A DNA stretch of 64,000 bases from Paracoccus sediminicola (GCF_027912835.1 NZ_CP115768.1:2207501-2271500), one strand, 5' to 3'. Positions 36,286 through 46,558 are shown, numbered from the stretch's first letter. The notes: generated by a model from the letters alone, not told the origin. Program-made: numbers and translations.

Positions 36286-37173
36286 TTACCGATCGCAGCG
36301 CAGCGCGATATCCTTCGCGGTCGGCACCGCCGGGCCGGTCACGCGCAGCACCGGCGCGCCGCCGACGCGGATCACCGTAGCGCCGTCCTCGTCGGTGCCG
36401 ATCTCCAGCAGCGCGTCGTCGCGATCCAGCGCAATCTCGATCCGCTCGCCGGGCTCGTAATCGGTGATCTCCGTCACGCCGGACCCGTCCGGCACGATCA
36501 GAAACAGATCGTCGCCCTCATTGCCGTCCAGCACATCCGCAGCGCCGCCGGTCAGAATGTCCTCACCTTCCCCGCCATGCAGCGAATCCGCACCCGCGCC
36601 GCCCGACAGGCTGTCGGCCCCGTCCCCGCCTGCCAGATCGTCGTCACCCGCGCCGCCCGACAGAATGTCATCGCCCGCATTGCCCAAGAGCCAGTCGTCT
36701 CCTGCGCCGCCCGACAACGTATCGTTGCCATCCCCTCCGTAAACCCGATCCGCGCCCGAGCCGCCCCGGACCCGGTCATCGCCGCCATTCCCGGCAAGCG
36801 TGTCGTCGCCCGCGCCGCCGCGCAACAGATCGTCGCCCTCGGCCTCTGGCGCGTCGTCGCCGTAAAGATAGTCGTCGCCGGCCATCCCCAGAAGCGTGTC
36901 GTCGCCATCTCCTCCGGCCAGATCGTCCGCCATGTCGCTGCCGGTCAGCAGATCGTCGCCAGCTCCGCCGACCAGAATGCCGCCGCCGGTCAGGGTCATG
37001 CCGAAGGGGTCATGTTCTGATGATGTGTCGGCCCCATCGGAACGATCCACCCTCGGCTGTTCGGGATCGGACTCGTCAGCGTCCGGCCCGATCGCCTCTT
37101 CCTCGCCGCCTTCCAGAAACTGCATCGCGGCACCCGCCGCGAGCGCGGCCATGAACCCCGCCAACATCAACAT
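36286..37173 (-). CDS. Short membrane-anchored RTX (haemolysin-type calcium-binding) repeat protein
   Basis: The 295-residue product has one hydrophobic N-terminal segment (about 1-20), an acidic linker (20-60), then about fifteen nonapeptide repeats of GGxGxDxLx form between residues 65 and 225, which would fold as a calcium-loaded beta-roll. A C-terminal VTEITDYEPGERIEIAL region matches the domain that follows RTX repeats in Rhodobacterales proteins. No catalytic domain is present. I chose ATG 37173 (MLMLAGFMAALAAG) with GAGGTG upstream. The N-terminal helix looks like an anchor rather than a cleaved signal. Function unknown. Confidence 0.82.
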   Translation of the reverse strand: MLMLAGFMAALAAGAAMQFLEGGEEEAIGPDADESDPEQPRVDRSDGADTSSEHDPFGMTLTGGGILVGGAGDDLLTGSDMADDLAGGDGDDTLLGMAGDDYLYGDDAPEAEGDDLLRGGAGDDTLAGNGGDDRVRGGSGADRVYGGDGNDTLSGGAGDDWLLGNAGDDILSGGAGDDDLAGGDGADSLSGGAGADSLHGGEGEDILTGGAADVLDGNEGDDLFLIVPDGSGVTEITDYEPGERIEIALDRDDALLEIGTDEDGATVIRVGGAPVLRVTGPAVPTAKDIALRCDR

Positions 37174-37245
37174 ATCACACCTCACCCACCGGTGAGGAAC
37201 ATAGCGCAAACGCGGCCCCTGCCGAAGCGCTTTGCTAACAGAGAG

Positions 37246-37788
37246 TTAACGCGCCTGAACCTCGCGCCACGCGCCGGGGGCCAGCCCGTCGACGCTCCAG
37301 ATACCGACCTGCCAGCGCACGAGCCGCAGCGTGGGCAGCCCCACCGCAGCCGTCATGCGCCGCACCTGCCGGTTCCGGCCCTCGCGCAGGGTCAGGCGAA
37401 GCCAGCTGTCGGGGACGGATTTCCGTTCCCGGATCGGCGGATCGCGCGGCCACAGATCGGGCGGCGCGATCACCTCGGCCCCGGCGGGCCGGGTCGGGCC
37501 GTCCTTCAGCGTGACGCCGTTGCGCAGCAAGGCCAGCTGATCGTCCTCCGGCACCCCCTCGACCTGCACGAGATAGGTCTTCTCCATCTTGTGCTTCGGG
37601 TCCGCGATCCGTGCCTGAAGCCTGCCATCATCGGTCAGCAGCATGAGTCCTTCGCTGTCCATATCCAGCCGCCCGGCAGGATAAACGCCCTTCACCGCGA
37701 CATAATCGCCCAGAGTCGGGCGCGGATTGGCCGAATTATCGGTGAATTGCGGCAGCACGCCAAAAGGTTTGTTCAGGAGGATCAGCAT
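37246..37788 (-). CDS. 23S/16S rRNA pseudouridine synthase, RsuA/RluE type
   Basis: The 180-residue product has the RsuA/RluB/E/F catalytic motif [14 protein letters not shown] with catalytic Asp42, and a C-terminal [21 protein letters not shown]. It lacks the N-terminal S4 domain, as RluE does, so RluE-like (U2457 of 23S rRNA in E. coli) is the best guess. ATG 37788 fits the family start ([10 protein letters not shown]); the frame is open upstream without conservation. Confidence 0.83.
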   Translation of the reverse strand: MLILLNKPFGVLPQFTDNSANPRPTLGDYVAVKGVYPAGRLDMDSEGLMLLTDDGRLQARIADPKHKMEKTYLVQVEGVPEDDQLALLRNGVTLKDGPTRPAGAEVIAPPDLWPRDPPIRERKSVPDSWLRLTLREGRNRQVRRMTAAVGLPTLRLVRWQVGIWSVDGLAPGAWREVQAR

Positions 37789-38078
37789 GGCCGGGTTGTC
37801 GCAAGGTCGAGACGCCGGGGCAAGGGTGGCGGGGCGGATGCGCCAAAGCGCCTCCTGCGCGATTGGCGCGACAGTGCGCAGCTGATAGCCGCCGCGAATC
37901 CCTTGCCTACGCAGCGTCACGGGCTTAGTCTCTGCGCCGATGATGCGCTATTTCAACATTCACGACCGCGCCCGCCTGCCGGGCCGCTTCTATGGCGAAA
38001 GCCTGTCCGTGACTGCACGACTGTGATCCGGTGCCCTCCGATCACCCCAAAAAGCCACTCCTTGACAAGAGAACAGCC

Positions 38079-39518
38079 ATGACCGGCACCACCAACGCGG
38101 GCGCGCCCCGCACGCTCTACGATAAAATCTGGGACGCCCATGTCGTCGATGTCACCGATGACGGCACCACGATCCTTTATATCGACCGCCATCTGGTCCA
38201 TGAGGTGACCTCACCGCAGGCCTTCGAAGGGCTGCGCATGTCGGGCCGCAAGGTCCGCCGCCCGGACCAGACCATCGCGGTTCCCGACCATAACGTGCCG
38301 ACCACCCCCGACCGGGTGAACGGCATCGAAAACCCCGAGGGCCGCATTCAGGTGGCCGAGCTGGACAAGAATGCCCGCGAATTCGGCCTGCCGAACTACT
38401 ATTCGATGAACGATATCCGTCAGGGCATCGTCCATATCGTCGGCCCCGAACAGGGCTGGACCCTGCCCGGCATGACCGTCGTCTGCGGCGACAGCCATAC
38501 CGCGACCCATGGCGCCTTCGGCGCGCTCGCCCACGGGATCGGCACCTCCGAGGTGGAACATGTTCTGGCCACCCAGACGCTGATCCAGTCCAAGTCGAAG
38601 AACATGAAGGTGGAAATCACCGGCAAGCTGCGCCCCGGCGTGACGGCCAAGGACATCACGCTCGCGGTGATCGGCAAGACCGGCACGGCAGGCGGCAATG
38701 GCCATGTCATCGAATATTGCGGAGAGGCGATCCGCGATCTGTCCATGGAAGGCCGCATGACGGTCTGCAATATGGCCATCGAAGGCGGCGCCCGCGCCGG
38801 TCTGATCGCGCCCGATGAAAAGACCTTCGAATATGTGAAGGGCCGCCCCCATGCACCGAAAGGCGCCGCGTGGGAAGCTGCGCTGAACTGGTGGAAGACG
38901 CTGAAAACCGATGAAGGCGCGCATTACGACAAGGTCGTCACCATCCGGGCCGAAGAGATCGCGCCGGTCGTGACCTGGGGCACCTCTCCCGAAGATGTGC
39001 TGCCGATCACCGGGACGGTGCCCGCGCCGGAAGATTTCTCCGGCGGCAAGGTCGAGGCCGCGCGGCGCTCGCTGGATTACATGGGGCTCAAGCCCGGCAC
39101 GAAGCTGACCGATATCGCCATCGACGCGGTGTTCATCGGCTCCTGCACGAATGGCCGGATCGAAGATCTGCGCGCCGCCGCTTCCATCCTCAAGGGCAAG
39201 AAGCTTGCGGACGGGGTGCGCGGCATGGTCGTGCCCGGTTCCGGCCTTGTGCGCGCGCAGGCCGAGGAAGAGGGTCTGGACAGGATCTTCACCGATGCCG
39301 GTTTCGAATGGCGCATGGCCGGCTGTTCGATGTGCCTTGGCATGAACCCCGACCAGCTCGCGCCCGAAGAACGCTGCGCCGCGACCTCGAACCGCAATTT
39401 CGAAGGCCGTCAGGGCTATCGCGGCCGGACGCATCTGATGTCGCCGGTCATGGCGGCAGCGGCGGCGGTCGCCGGCCATCTGGTCGATGTGCGCGAGGTG
39501 ATGAACGAAACGGCGTGA
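38079..39518 (+). CDS. leuC: 3-isopropylmalate dehydratase large subunit
   Basis: The 479-residue aconitase-family subunit isomerises 2- to 3-isopropylmalate in leucine synthesis. The [4Fe-4S] ligands are Cys356 (IGSCTNG), Cys416 and Cys419 (GCSMCLG). [16 protein letters not shown] is the family signature. ATG 38079 fits homologues ([18 protein letters not shown]); an upstream in-frame ATG at 38031 is less likely. Its stop overlaps the GTG start of a DUF3800 gene by 4 bp, where leuD would be expected. Confidence 0.95.
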   Translation: MTGTTNAGAPRTLYDKIWDAHVVDVTDDGTTILYIDRHLVHEVTSPQAFEGLRMSGRKVRRPDQTIAVPDHNVPTTPDRVNGIENPEGRIQVAELDKNAREFGLPNYYSMNDIRQGIVHIVGPEQGWTLPGMTVVCGDSHTATHGAFGALAHGIGTSEVEHVLATQTLIQSKSKNMKVEITGKLRPGVTAKDITLAVIGKTGTAGGNGHVIEYCGEAIRDLSMEGRMTVCNMAIEGGARAGLIAPDEKTFEYVKGRPHAPKGAAWEAALNWWKTLKTDEGAHYDKVVTIRAEEIAPVVTWGTSPEDVLPITGTVPAPEDFSGGKVEAARRSLDYMGLKPGTKLTDIAIDAVFIGSCTNGRIEDLRAAASILKGKKLADGVRGMVVPGSGLVRAQAEEEGLDRIFTDAGFEWRMAGCSMCLGMNPDQLAPEERCAATSNRNFEGRQGYRGRTHLMSPVMAAAAAVAGHLVDVREVMNETA

Positions 39519-40249
39519 GCTTCTCGGATTACATCATATATGCTGACGAGAGCGGCTCGCCCGTTCTTGGTGCGGATCAGGACGATTTTCCCATTTTCGT
39601 TCTGGTTTTCGTACTGGTGAAAAAGGATCACTACATAAGCGCAGTGGTCCCCGCACTTCAAAGGCTGAAATTCGACTTTGTTGGTCATGATCAGTTGATC
39701 CTACACGAGCGCGATATCCGTCGTCAGTCAAAGGATTTTGCCTTTCTGCAACGGGATGTGGGCGAGCGAGAAAACTTCTTACAGCGCACCAATGACATTA
39801 TCCAAAGGGCTGATATCGAGATATGCTGTGCGGTCATCGACAAGGCCAAGCTGCGGAGCCGGTATTCCGACCCGTGGGATCCCTATGCGCTCGCGATCAC
39901 TTTCTGCATGGAGGAAGCTGCACTGCGCCTTAGTCGCTACGGCCAGCACGCAAGGGAAACTACAGTAGTTCTGGAAGCGCGTGGGAACAATGAGGATCGC
40001 CAACTTGAACTGGAAATGGCGCGCGTGGCTAGGGGAAGCCCACGAATTGGACGCCCGTTAACTTCGGTACAGCAAATCGATTGGAAGCCCCGTTTCTGCG
40101 ACAAACGCTGCAACTCATCCGGGCTTCAATTGGCCGATCTAGCGGCCAGACCCCTAGGCCTAAGCTATCTTCGCCCCGATCAGACAAATCGTGCCGCCGA
40201 AATCTTGAGGACAAAATTATGCAACGGACGCTTCAAGTCTTTCCCGTAG
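39515..40249 (+). CDS. DUF3800 domain-containing protein inserted between leuC and leuD
   Basis: The 244-residue product begins with the DUF3800 signature [10 protein letters not shown] (Asp11-Glu12-Ser13) and ends with [15 protein letters not shown] (Gln205, Asp208). These acidic and polar residues are the conserved core of a family often found near mobile or defence genes; its activity is unknown to me. The start is GTG 39515, sharing GTGA with the leuC stop, so it is translated by coupling to leuC. Base composition is visibly lower in GC than both neighbours, which fits recent acquisition. leuD starts 117 bp downstream. Confidence 0.83.
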   Translation: MSFSDYIIYADESGSPVLGADQDDFPIFVLVFVLVKKDHYISAVVPALQRLKFDFVGHDQLILHERDIRRQSKDFAFLQRDVGERENFLQRTNDIIQRADIEICCAVIDKAKLRSRYSDPWDPYALAITFCMEEAALRLSRYGQHARETTVVLEARGNNEDRQLELEMARVARGSPRIGRPLTSVQQIDWKPRFCDKRCNSSGLQLADLAARPLGLSYLRPDQTNRAAEILRTKLCNGRFKSFP

Positions 40250-40312
40250 AAAAGCAGACGGGCTGCCGAGTGACCCCAGCAACCCGCCGCCGACCGAAAA
40301 ACTCCAGCCCAT

Positions 40313-40340
40313 TTGACGTACAAAATGTGGTTCTTATCCG
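40313..40340 (+). promoter_or_regulatory. Candidate promoter for leuD
   Basis: TTGACG (40313-40318), a 16-bp spacer and TATCCG (40335-40340) lie 27 bp upstream of the leuD ATG in an AT-richer stretch. If active it would uncouple leuD from leuC after the DUF3800 insertion. Confidence 0.3.
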
Positions 40341-40366
40341 ACAAAGTCAAGAAGCGAGAATGTAAA

Positions 40367-40972
40367 ATGCCACCCTTCACCACCCTCACCGGCGTCGCGG
40401 CGCCCATGCCGCTTGTGAATATCGACACCGATATGATCATCCCCAAACAGTTTCTGAAAACGATCCACCGCTCGGGTCTCGGCAAGAACCTGTTCGACGA
40501 GATGCGCTATGACCGCGAAGGCAACGAGATCGAGGATTTCGTCCTCAACCAGCCTGCCTATCGCAATGCCGAGATCATCGTCGCGGGCGACAACTTCGGC
40601 TGCGGTTCATCGCGGGAACATGCGCCCTGGGCGTTGCTGGATTTCGGCATTCGCTGCGTGATCTCGACCAGCTTCGCGGATATTTTCTATAACAACTGCT
40701 TCAAGAACGGCATCCTGCCGATCAAGCTGCCGCAAGAGGCCGTGGACGCGCTGATGGACGACGCCCGCAACGGGGCAAATGCGAAACTTACCGTGGATCT
40801 GGCAGCGCAGACAGTGACCTCGCCAGACGGGACCGAGTATGGCTTCGAGATCGACCAGACGCGCAAGCATAACCTGCTGAACGGGCTGGACGATATCGGG
40901 CAGACGCTTGAAAAAAGCGCCGCTATCGATGCGTTCGAGGCACAGGCCGGCCAGTCGCGGCCTTGGGTCTGA
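40367..40972 (+). CDS. leuD: 3-isopropylmalate dehydratase small subunit
   Basis: The 201-residue swivel-domain partner of LeuC. Signatures are [17 protein letters not shown] and [23 protein letters not shown] 40367 fits homologues; the ribosome site is weak (AAGCGAG). Normally leuD closely follows leuC; here the DUF3800 gene separates them. The end overlaps the TTG start of the next gene by 10 bp. Confidence 0.95.
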   Translation: MPPFTTLTGVAAPMPLVNIDTDMIIPKQFLKTIHRSGLGKNLFDEMRYDREGNEIEDFVLNQPAYRNAEIIVAGDNFGCGSSREHAPWALLDFGIRCVISTSFADIFYNNCFKNGILPIKLPQEAVDALMDDARNGANAKLTVDLAAQTVTSPDGTEYGFEIDQTRKHNLLNGLDDIGQTLEKSAAIDAFEAQAGQSRPWV

Positions 40973-42015
40973 CAGCGGCATGGGCAGCGGCGCTTCTGGC
41001 GCCGCTTTTCCTTTGCGGCGCGGCGTGCTCCGAGACGATCCGTGTCGCCAGCTATGATCCGGGGCTGACGCGCAAGGGGCCGGGTCTGCTGCTGCGCGAT
41101 CTTCGCAGCGGCGATGACTCCCAGATTGGAGCCGTCGTATCGGTGATCACCGGAGCCCGTCCCGATATCCTGCTGCTGACCGGGATCGACTGGGATCACG
41201 AGCGCGCAGCGCTCAGCGAATTTGCGGCTCTGCTGCGCGAAAGTGGCGCGGACTACCCGCATCTTCTGGCGCTGCGACCCAATAGCGGCCTGCCGAGCGG
41301 CGCCGATCTGGATGGTGACGGGCGGCTGGGAGAGGCAGAGGATGCGCAGGGATGGGGCAGTTTTACCGGGCAAAACGCCATGGCGCTGCTGTCGCGATTT
41401 CCTCTCGGTGAGGTCACGGATTACAGCGATCTGCTGTGGCGCGATCTGCCCGGCAACCTGATGGGCGATGCGCTGTCGCCCTCGGCCGCCCAGGTGCAGC
41501 GGCTCTCGGATAGCGGCCACTGGGCTGTCGAAATCCTGACCGAGCCCCCCCTGTATCTGCTGGCATTCTCGGCCGCGCCGCCGGTCTTCGACGGCCCCGA
41601 GGACCGCAATGGCCGCCGCAATCACGATGAGATCGCCTTCTGGAAGGATCATCTGCCGTCGCAGCCCTTTGTTCTGGCCGGAAATGCCAATCTCGACCCT
41701 CTGGACGGAGAAGGCCGTCACAAGGCGATCCGCGAATTGCTGGCCGATCCGCGACTACAGGACCCGGTGCCGCGCAGTGCAGGAGCCTCGGCGGCATCAG
41801 ACCCGGATCACCGCGGCGACCCGGCGCTGGACACGGTGGACTGGCCCGATGGCGCGCCCGGAAATCTGCGGGTGAGCTATGTGCTGCCCTCGGCCGATCT
41901 GCGCCTTAGCGGGGCCGCGACGGTCTGGCCCGCCCCCGGCACGCGCGCCGCCGAAACGGTGGCGCGCGCCTCGGACCACCGCATGGTCTGGGTCGATGTC
42001 GAATTGCGGCAGTAA
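40963..42015 (+). CDS. Secreted endonuclease/exonuclease/phosphatase-family protein
   Basis: The 350-residue product has a hydrophobic export signal (about 1-25) then an EEP-like core: [10 protein letters not shown] at the start, [47 protein letters not shown] in parts (the N-x-D catalytic segment) and [12 protein letters not shown] at the C-terminus, resembling the SDH motif. It should act outside the cytoplasm on nucleic acid or a phosphoester; substrate unknown. TTG 40963 is the only start in frame before the signal and overlaps leuD by 10 bp. Confidence 0.75.
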   Translation: MGLTAAWAAALLAPLFLCGAACSETIRVASYDPGLTRKGPGLLLRDLRSGDDSQIGAVVSVITGARPDILLLTGIDWDHERAALSEFAALLRESGADYPHLLALRPNSGLPSGADLDGDGRLGEAEDAQGWGSFTGQNAMALLSRFPLGEVTDYSDLLWRDLPGNLMGDALSPSAAQVQRLSDSGHWAVEILTEPPLYLLAFSAAPPVFDGPEDRNGRRNHDEIAFWKDHLPSQPFVLAGNANLDPLDGEGRHKAIRELLADPRLQDPVPRSAGASAASDPDHRGDPALDTVDWPDGAPGNLRVSYVLPSADLRLSGAATVWPAPGTRAAETVARASDHRMVWVDVELRQ

Positions 42016-42016
42016 G

Positions 42017-42424
42017 CTATTCGGCCACCGGCTCGGTCCCGCCGCCCCTCTCGATCAGATCGTCGATGATCGGGCGGGCTCTGGGACCGATCCGGTCGCA
42101 GGCACCAGGATCGTCCAGCATCTGGAAGGCCGGGCCGTAAAACCGTTCATCATAAGCTTCGGGGTCCATCCCAAGCTCTTTCGCCAGCATGTCGCCGGTG
42201 CCCATCAGCAACAGCCATTCGCCATCCGTGATGCTGTAATCGGGGCAGTTCGAGGCAATGACATTGACCTGCGCCAAAGCGGCGATCAGCTTTTCGGCAT
42301 CGGCGTCGGACATGCCCGAGAGGTTCGGCAGATCCACCACCACCTTGCCCTCTGCCACGGCAGCGCCGCCAGCCGTGAACACGGCCAGCACAGCGGCAAG
42401 AATCATGCGGATCGGTCGGGGCAT
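42017..42424 (-). CDS. Hypothetical secreted protein
   Basis: A 135-residue product with a signal peptide (MPRPIRMILAAVLAVFTAGGAAVA). The mature part has two cysteines (in SNCPDYS and GACDRIG) that could form a disulphide, and is alpha-helical in character. I recognise no family. GGAGG precedes ATG 42424. It converges on the EEP gene with one base between stops. Confidence 0.7.
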   Translation of the reverse strand: MPRPIRMILAAVLAVFTAGGAAVAEGKVVVDLPNLSGMSDADAEKLIAALAQVNVIASNCPDYSITDGEWLLLMGTGDMLAKELGMDPEAYDERFYGPAFQMLDDPGACDRIGPRARPIIDDLIERGGGTEPVAE

Positions 42425-42561
42425 AGAACATCCTCCGGTTGCGTCGAGTTGGTCCAGAGAGTCCCCATCCGACCGCGAACCGCAACCCAATTACGCGTGA
42501 ACTTGACCAGATCACCCCCGAGCGTTACCCCAACGCAACCCCTGCAAAAACGAGGAAATCC

Positions 42562-43683
42562 ATGTCCGATTATTCGCTTCTGATCCTGCCCGGTGACGGG
42601 ATCGGCCCCGAAGTCATGACCGAGGTGCGCAAGGTCATCGACTGGTTTCAGACCAATCGCGACATGCGTTTCAACCTCTCGGAAGGGCTGGTCGGAGGCT
42701 GCGCCTATGACGCGCATGGCATCCCGCTGACCGACGAAACCATGGAAAAGGCACAATCCGTCGACGCGGTGCTTCTCGGCGCGGTGGGCGGACCGAAATA
42801 CGATTCGCTCGATTTCAGCGTCAAGCCCGAGCGCGGTCTGCTGCGGCTTCGCAAAGAGATGGACCTCTATGCCAATCTCCGCCCGGCGCAATGTTTCGAC
42901 GCGCTGGCCGATTTCTCGTCGCTGAAGCGCGAGATCGTTGCCGGTCTCGATATCCTGATCGTGCGTGAGCTGACCTCGGGCGTCTATTTCGGCGAGCCGC
43001 GCGGCATTCACGATGACGGCAACAACCCCGAAAACGAAGGCGGTCGCGTCGGCATCAACACGCAGCGTTATACCAGCGGCGAGATCCGCCGCGTCGCCCG
43101 CTCGGCCTTCGAACTGGCGAAACAGCGCGGCAACAAGGTCTGCTCGATGGAGAAGGCCAATGTGATGGAATCGGGCATTCTCTGGCGCGAAGAAGTCCAG
43201 TGGGTGCATGACAATGAATACCCCGATGTCGAACTCAGCCATATGTATGCCGATGCCGGCGCGATGCAGCTGACCCGCGCGCCGCGCCAGTTCGACGTGA
43301 TCGTGACCGACAACCTGTTCGGCGACCTGCTGTCGGATCTGGCGGCGATGCTGACCGGCAGTCTCGGGATGCTGCCCTCGGCAAGTCTCGGCGCCCCGAT
43401 GGAAAATGGCCGCCCCAAGGCGCTGTATGAACCCGTTCACGGCTCGGCCCCCGACATTGCCGGTCAGGGCAAGGCCAACCCGATTGCCTGCATCCTCAGC
43501 TTCGCCATGGCGCTGCGCTATTCCTTCGGCGAGGGCGAGGCCGCAGACCAGCTGGAAGCAGCCGTCGAAAAGGTGTTGGCCGAGGGCGCGCGCACTGCCG
43601 ATCTGATGGGCCCCGATGGCGGCACGCCGATTTCGACCTCCGAGATGGGTGACAAGATCGTCGCCGCCCTCTCCGACCGCTGA
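42562..43683 (+). CDS. leuB: 3-isopropylmalate dehydrogenase
   Basis: The 373-residue NAD-dependent oxidative decarboxylase of leucine synthesis. Signatures are [13 protein letters not shown] at the start, [14 protein letters not shown] with substrate arginines, and [20 protein letters not shown] with metal-binding aspartates. GAGG precedes ATG 42562. An EamA transporter gene follows after 2 bp. Confidence 0.96.
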   Translation: MSDYSLLILPGDGIGPEVMTEVRKVIDWFQTNRDMRFNLSEGLVGGCAYDAHGIPLTDETMEKAQSVDAVLLGAVGGPKYDSLDFSVKPERGLLRLRKEMDLYANLRPAQCFDALADFSSLKREIVAGLDILIVRELTSGVYFGEPRGIHDDGNNPENEGGRVGINTQRYTSGEIRRVARSAFELAKQRGNKVCSMEKANVMESGILWREEVQWVHDNEYPDVELSHMYADAGAMQLTRAPRQFDVIVTDNLFGDLLSDLAAMLTGSLGMLPSASLGAPMENGRPKALYEPVHGSAPDIAGQGKANPIACILSFAMALRYSFGEGEAADQLEAAVEKVLAEGARTADLMGPDGGTPISTSEMGDKIVAALSDR

Positions 43684-43685
43684 AC

Positions 43686-44660
43686 ATGGCCGCGTCGAGC
43701 AATCTGAAAGGCATCGGCTTCGCGCTCTTGTCGATGGGCGTCTTTGCCACGCATGACGTCATCATCAAGATGCTCGGCGCGCACTACCCTTCTTTGCAGG
43801 TGCTGTTCTTTTCATCGCTCCTGTCCTTCCCGCTGGTCTCGCTGATCCTGATGCAGGAGCGCACGCCCGGGACATTGCGTCCGAACCGGCCCGGCTGGGT
43901 GGCGGCGCGGTCGCTTTGCGGGATGATGGCGGGGGTCGGCGGGTTCTACGCCTTTTCGACCCTGCCTCTGGCGCAGGTCTATGCGATTCTGTTCTCGGCC
44001 CCGCTGCTGATCACGCTGCTGTCGATCCCGATCCTGGGCGAGCGGGTCGGCATCCATCGCTGGCTGGCCGTGGCGCTCGGGCTGTGCGGTGTGCTGATCG
44101 TGCTGAGGCCGGGTGCCGGGCAGGCGCTGTCTCTCGGGCATCTCGCCGCGCTCATGGGCGCAGCCTGCACGGCAACCGCCGCCGTCATCACCCGCAAGCT
44201 CGGCAGTTCCGAGCGTCCGCTTGTGCTGCTGATGTGGCCGATGCTGGGCAATCTGTTGCTGACGGGTGCCGGGCTGACGCTGAACTATACGCCGATGCAG
44301 CTTCCGCATCTGGGCATGGCCGGGCTGATTGCGGTGCTGGGACTGACCGGCGGCTTCCTGTCGATCCTGGCCTATCGCAACGGCGAGGCCGCGATCATCG
44401 CGCCGATGCAGTATTCGCAGATGATCTGGGCCACGATCTATGGCTGGTTCGTCTTCGGAGAGACACTTGATCGACCGACCCTGATCGGCGCTGCGGTGAT
44501 TATCTGCTCCGGCATCTATATCGTCGCCCGCGAACGCGCCCGCGGCAGCGAGTCGACGAGCCCGGTGACGGCGTCGCGGGTCCGTGCCGAAAGCGTTACC
44601 GCCCCGCGCTCTAGCCTGATCCTGCGCATCCTGACCGGCCGCGGCCCGGCAAATCACTGA
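43686..44660 (+). CDS. DMT-superfamily (EamA) membrane transporter
   Basis: The 324-residue product has ten predicted helices in two EamA repeats: GIGFALLSMGVFATHDVIIK opens the first and AALMGAACTATAAVITRKLG the second; WATIYGWFVFGETLDRPTLIGA is the typical last-helix signature. It exports or imports a metabolite; substrate unknown. ATG 43686 is 2 bp after leuB, so it is probably cotranscribed. The C-terminal 50 residues are cytoplasmic and basic. Confidence 0.85.
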   Translation: MAASSNLKGIGFALLSMGVFATHDVIIKMLGAHYPSLQVLFFSSLLSFPLVSLILMQERTPGTLRPNRPGWVAARSLCGMMAGVGGFYAFSTLPLAQVYAILFSAPLLITLLSIPILGERVGIHRWLAVALGLCGVLIVLRPGAGQALSLGHLAALMGAACTATAAVITRKLGSSERPLVLLMWPMLGNLLLTGAGLTLNYTPMQLPHLGMAGLIAVLGLTGGFLSILAYRNGEAAIIAPMQYSQMIWATIYGWFVFGETLDRPTLIGAAVIICSGIYIVARERARGSESTSPVTASRVRAESVTAPRSSLILRILTGRGPANH

Positions 44661-44726
44661 GCCAACCGAATCACGCCGAATCCCCTTGCATTCCCGACCG
44701 CTGCGCGTTACCTGCCCCTCCACGGT

Positions 44727-44803
44727 CGGAGCGTAGCGCAGCCTGGTAGCGCACCTGCTTCGGGAGCAGGGGGTCGGAGGTTCGAATCCTCTCGCTCCGA
44801 CCA
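44727..44803 (+). tRNA. tRNA-Pro (anticodon CGG)
   Basis: A 77-nt cloverleaf: acceptor CGGAGCG (44727-44733) pairs with CGCTCCG (44793-44799); anticodon stem CCTGC/GCAGG encloses loop TTCGGGA with anticodon CGG; T arm carries GGTTCGAAT. The CCA end is encoded (44801-44803). It reads CCG codons. An IS remnant starts 124 bp downstream. Confidence 0.96.
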
Positions 44804-44926
44804 TTTTCCCGATCCTGGATTGCCACGGTATTCTTCGTCTATTGTCGCTACGCGTCTTTTTACTGCATCAAAGCCGCGTTATTCCGCCCGATGATTTTCG
44901 CCAGCCGCCGGACTGTCGGTTCCGAA

Positions 44927-45505
44927 TGATCTGCCCCCCCGGAACCTCCCTCACTTTGACGGAGAGTCCTCTCGACCGCTGAAACTCACCCCGTTTCTGT
45001 TCTGGCCTTCCTGCGATCTTCCGGGACTCGCCTGGTTGTGCTGCAAACTTGCGGGGCCTCAATTTGCCGAGCGAGGGCTGCGGCCTGGTCTCATCGCGGT
45101 CAGTTTGCCGGTTGTCGATCCTTTTTCGGTCGTCGTTCATCGATACGAACCATGATGCGTTCAGGTAGTCCCGGCGGAGAGCGCATCCTGACGCATGATC
45201 TTGTCCGATGTCAGATCCGCGATCCGACGCTTCAGCTTGCCATTCTCGTGGTCACGATGCTTCAGCCGCCGGATCTCAAACAGGCCCACGCCTTCATAGA
45301 CCGTGTTCCAGCGATAAGCTGCCGCTGACGCGATCCCATCTAAGTGTAGGTCTCGCCGACCGTGGTTCCGGACTCTGCTTCCCTTGACGCAAAAGCAATC
45401 TGCTCGCCGCCGCATCTTTTCTTCGGCATCGGTACACTTCTCCGTGGCAAGACATCTACCCAAAAATTCGCAATCAACCCGGGCCGGTGTCAGGGGGCAG
45501 GACCA
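44927..45505 (-). mobile_element. Internally deleted IS3-family insertion sequence
   Basis: TGATC-TGCCCCCC at 44927 and the reverse complement of 45490-45505, TGGTCCTGCCCCCTGA, form imperfect terminal inverted repeats. Between them, on the minus strand, are the start of an IS3 orfA (45429 downward) and, at about 45086-45036, RPQPSLGKLRPRKFAAQ, matching the orfB C-terminal RPHxSLGxLTPxEFA motif. At about 579 bp it is roughly half of a full IS3 element, so most of orfB is gone. No target duplication is obvious. Confidence 0.72.
45161..45429 (-). pseudogene. IS3-family transposase orfA, frameshifted and stopped
   Basis: ATG 45429 opens MPKKRCGGEQIAFASREAES, the helix-turn-helix start of OrfA, and reaches a stop after 29 codons. 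In a second frame the protein resumes with AAYRWNTVYEGVG and HENGKLKRRIADLTSDKIMR, the leucine-zipper end of OrfA. At least one frameshift and one stop make it inactive. Confidence 0.75.
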
Positions 45506-45565
45506 CCGTGAAGGAGGCACCCGCTCTCAGACCGAAGGCAGGGCAGACCCGCTCGCCGGCGCACC

Positions 45566-46558
45566 CTACGCCGCTGCCGACTGCGCGCGGCGATAATCGG
45601 CGGGGGTGATCCCCCGCTGTCGGCGCAGGGTGCGGGTCAGATGCGGCGCGTCGCAGAAACCGCAGCAATGGGCGATATCCGTGATCGGCAGCGCCGTGCT
45701 CCGCAGCTTGTGCAGAACCTGATCCAGCCGCAGGTCCAGATAAACCTGATGCGGCGTCCGCCCCAGATCCCCCAGAAACCTGCGTTCCAGCGTGCGGCGC
45801 CCGACTTCCAGCCCCTCGGCGATCTGATCCACCGAGAGCGGCGTCTCGATATTCTGCTGCATCCGCAGGACCGCCCGTTTCACCAGGGCATCGTTGGGCC
45901 GATGGGCGAATTGCGGGCCGGGCTGCGGGCGCTCTCCGCTCAGCGGGTCGTCGATCATCATGATGTTCAGGCTTTTCACCGCCGCCGAGGCACCGATATG
46001 GCGCGACACCAGAAACGCCGCCAGATGCGCCGCGCTGTGCCCGCCCGAGCAGGTCAGCCGGTCGCGATCCACGACGAAAATCTGATCCGAGACCGGCCGC
46101 GCGCTGTCGAAACGATCCACGAAGTCCTGATGGTGAAACCAGCTCACACAGCAGCGATAACCCTTCAGCAGCCCCGCATCCTGAAGGATGAACACCCCGG
46201 TGCACAGCCCGATCAGCGGCGCGCCCGCCGCCGCCGCGCGCTGAAGGAAACCCACAGCCTCGGCATCCAGCATTGCCTCGTCGCGCATCACACCGCCAAC
46301 CACGACCAGGTAATCATAGCGCCCCGCCTCGCGCAGCCGCCGGTCGGGCTGGACACGCACCCCGCAGCTTGACCGGACCGTCTCCAGCCGTTCGGACAGC
46401 ACCTCCCAGTCGCAGAGGATCGGGCGGGACTTATCGGCCTCATCCGCGGCCAGCCGCAGCACATCGACGAAATTCGCGAAGGCGGAGAGGGTAAACCCAT
46501 CGGCCAGCAGAAACCCCACACGCAGCCGCTTCCGGGGTGGAGTGTCGCGCGAGGCCAT
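45566..46558 (-). CDS. GlxA-family (GATase1-like AraC) transcriptional regulator
   Basis: The 330-residue product joins a DJ-1/PfpI-like domain (about 15-190, nucleophile-elbow-like [11 protein letters not shown]) to an AraC double helix-turn-helix (about 225-325, [21 protein letters not shown] in parts and [19 protein letters not shown]). This architecture includes GbdR and SouR, regulators of glycine betaine, dimethylglycine and sarcosine genes. It diverges from soxB, so it most likely activates the sox/sda operon in response to sarcosine or a related amine. Confidence 0.9.
   Translation of the reverse strand: MASRDTPPRKRLRVGFLLADGFTLSAFANFVDVLRLAADEADKSRPILCDWEVLSERLETVRSSCGVRVQPDRRLREAGRYDYLVVVGGVMRDEAMLDAEAVGFLQRAAAAGAPLIGLCTGVFILQDAGLLKGYRCCVSWFHHQDFVDRFDSARPVSDQIFVVDRDRLTCSGGHSAAHLAAFLVSRHIGASAAVKSLNIMMIDDPLSGERPQPGPQFAHRPNDALVKRAVLRMQQNIETPLSVDQIAEGLEVGRRTLERRFLGDLGRTPHQVYLDLRLDQVLHKLRSTALPITDIAHCCGFCDAPHLTRTLRRQRGITPADYRRAQSAAA

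Larger units (their letters stand above)
44804..45565. other. Gap between tRNA-Pro and the GlxA-type regulator, filled largely by an IS3 remnant
   Basis: This 762-bp gap holds no intact gene. Positions 44927-45505 are a decayed IS3-family element described separately. The 44804-44926 and 45506-45565 ends show nothing I recognise. Confidence 0.6.

Noticed and set aside
36461..37010. Repetitive stretch considered as tandem DNA repeats or a CRISPR-like array
   Set aside because: The periodicity is 27 bp and in frame; it is the coding sequence of RTX nonapeptides, not a non-coding array.
37940..38026. 28-codon ORF upstream of leuC, considered as a leucine leader peptide
   Set aside because: It has no run of leucine codons, no ribosome site and no terminator/antiterminator pair, so attenuation is not supported.
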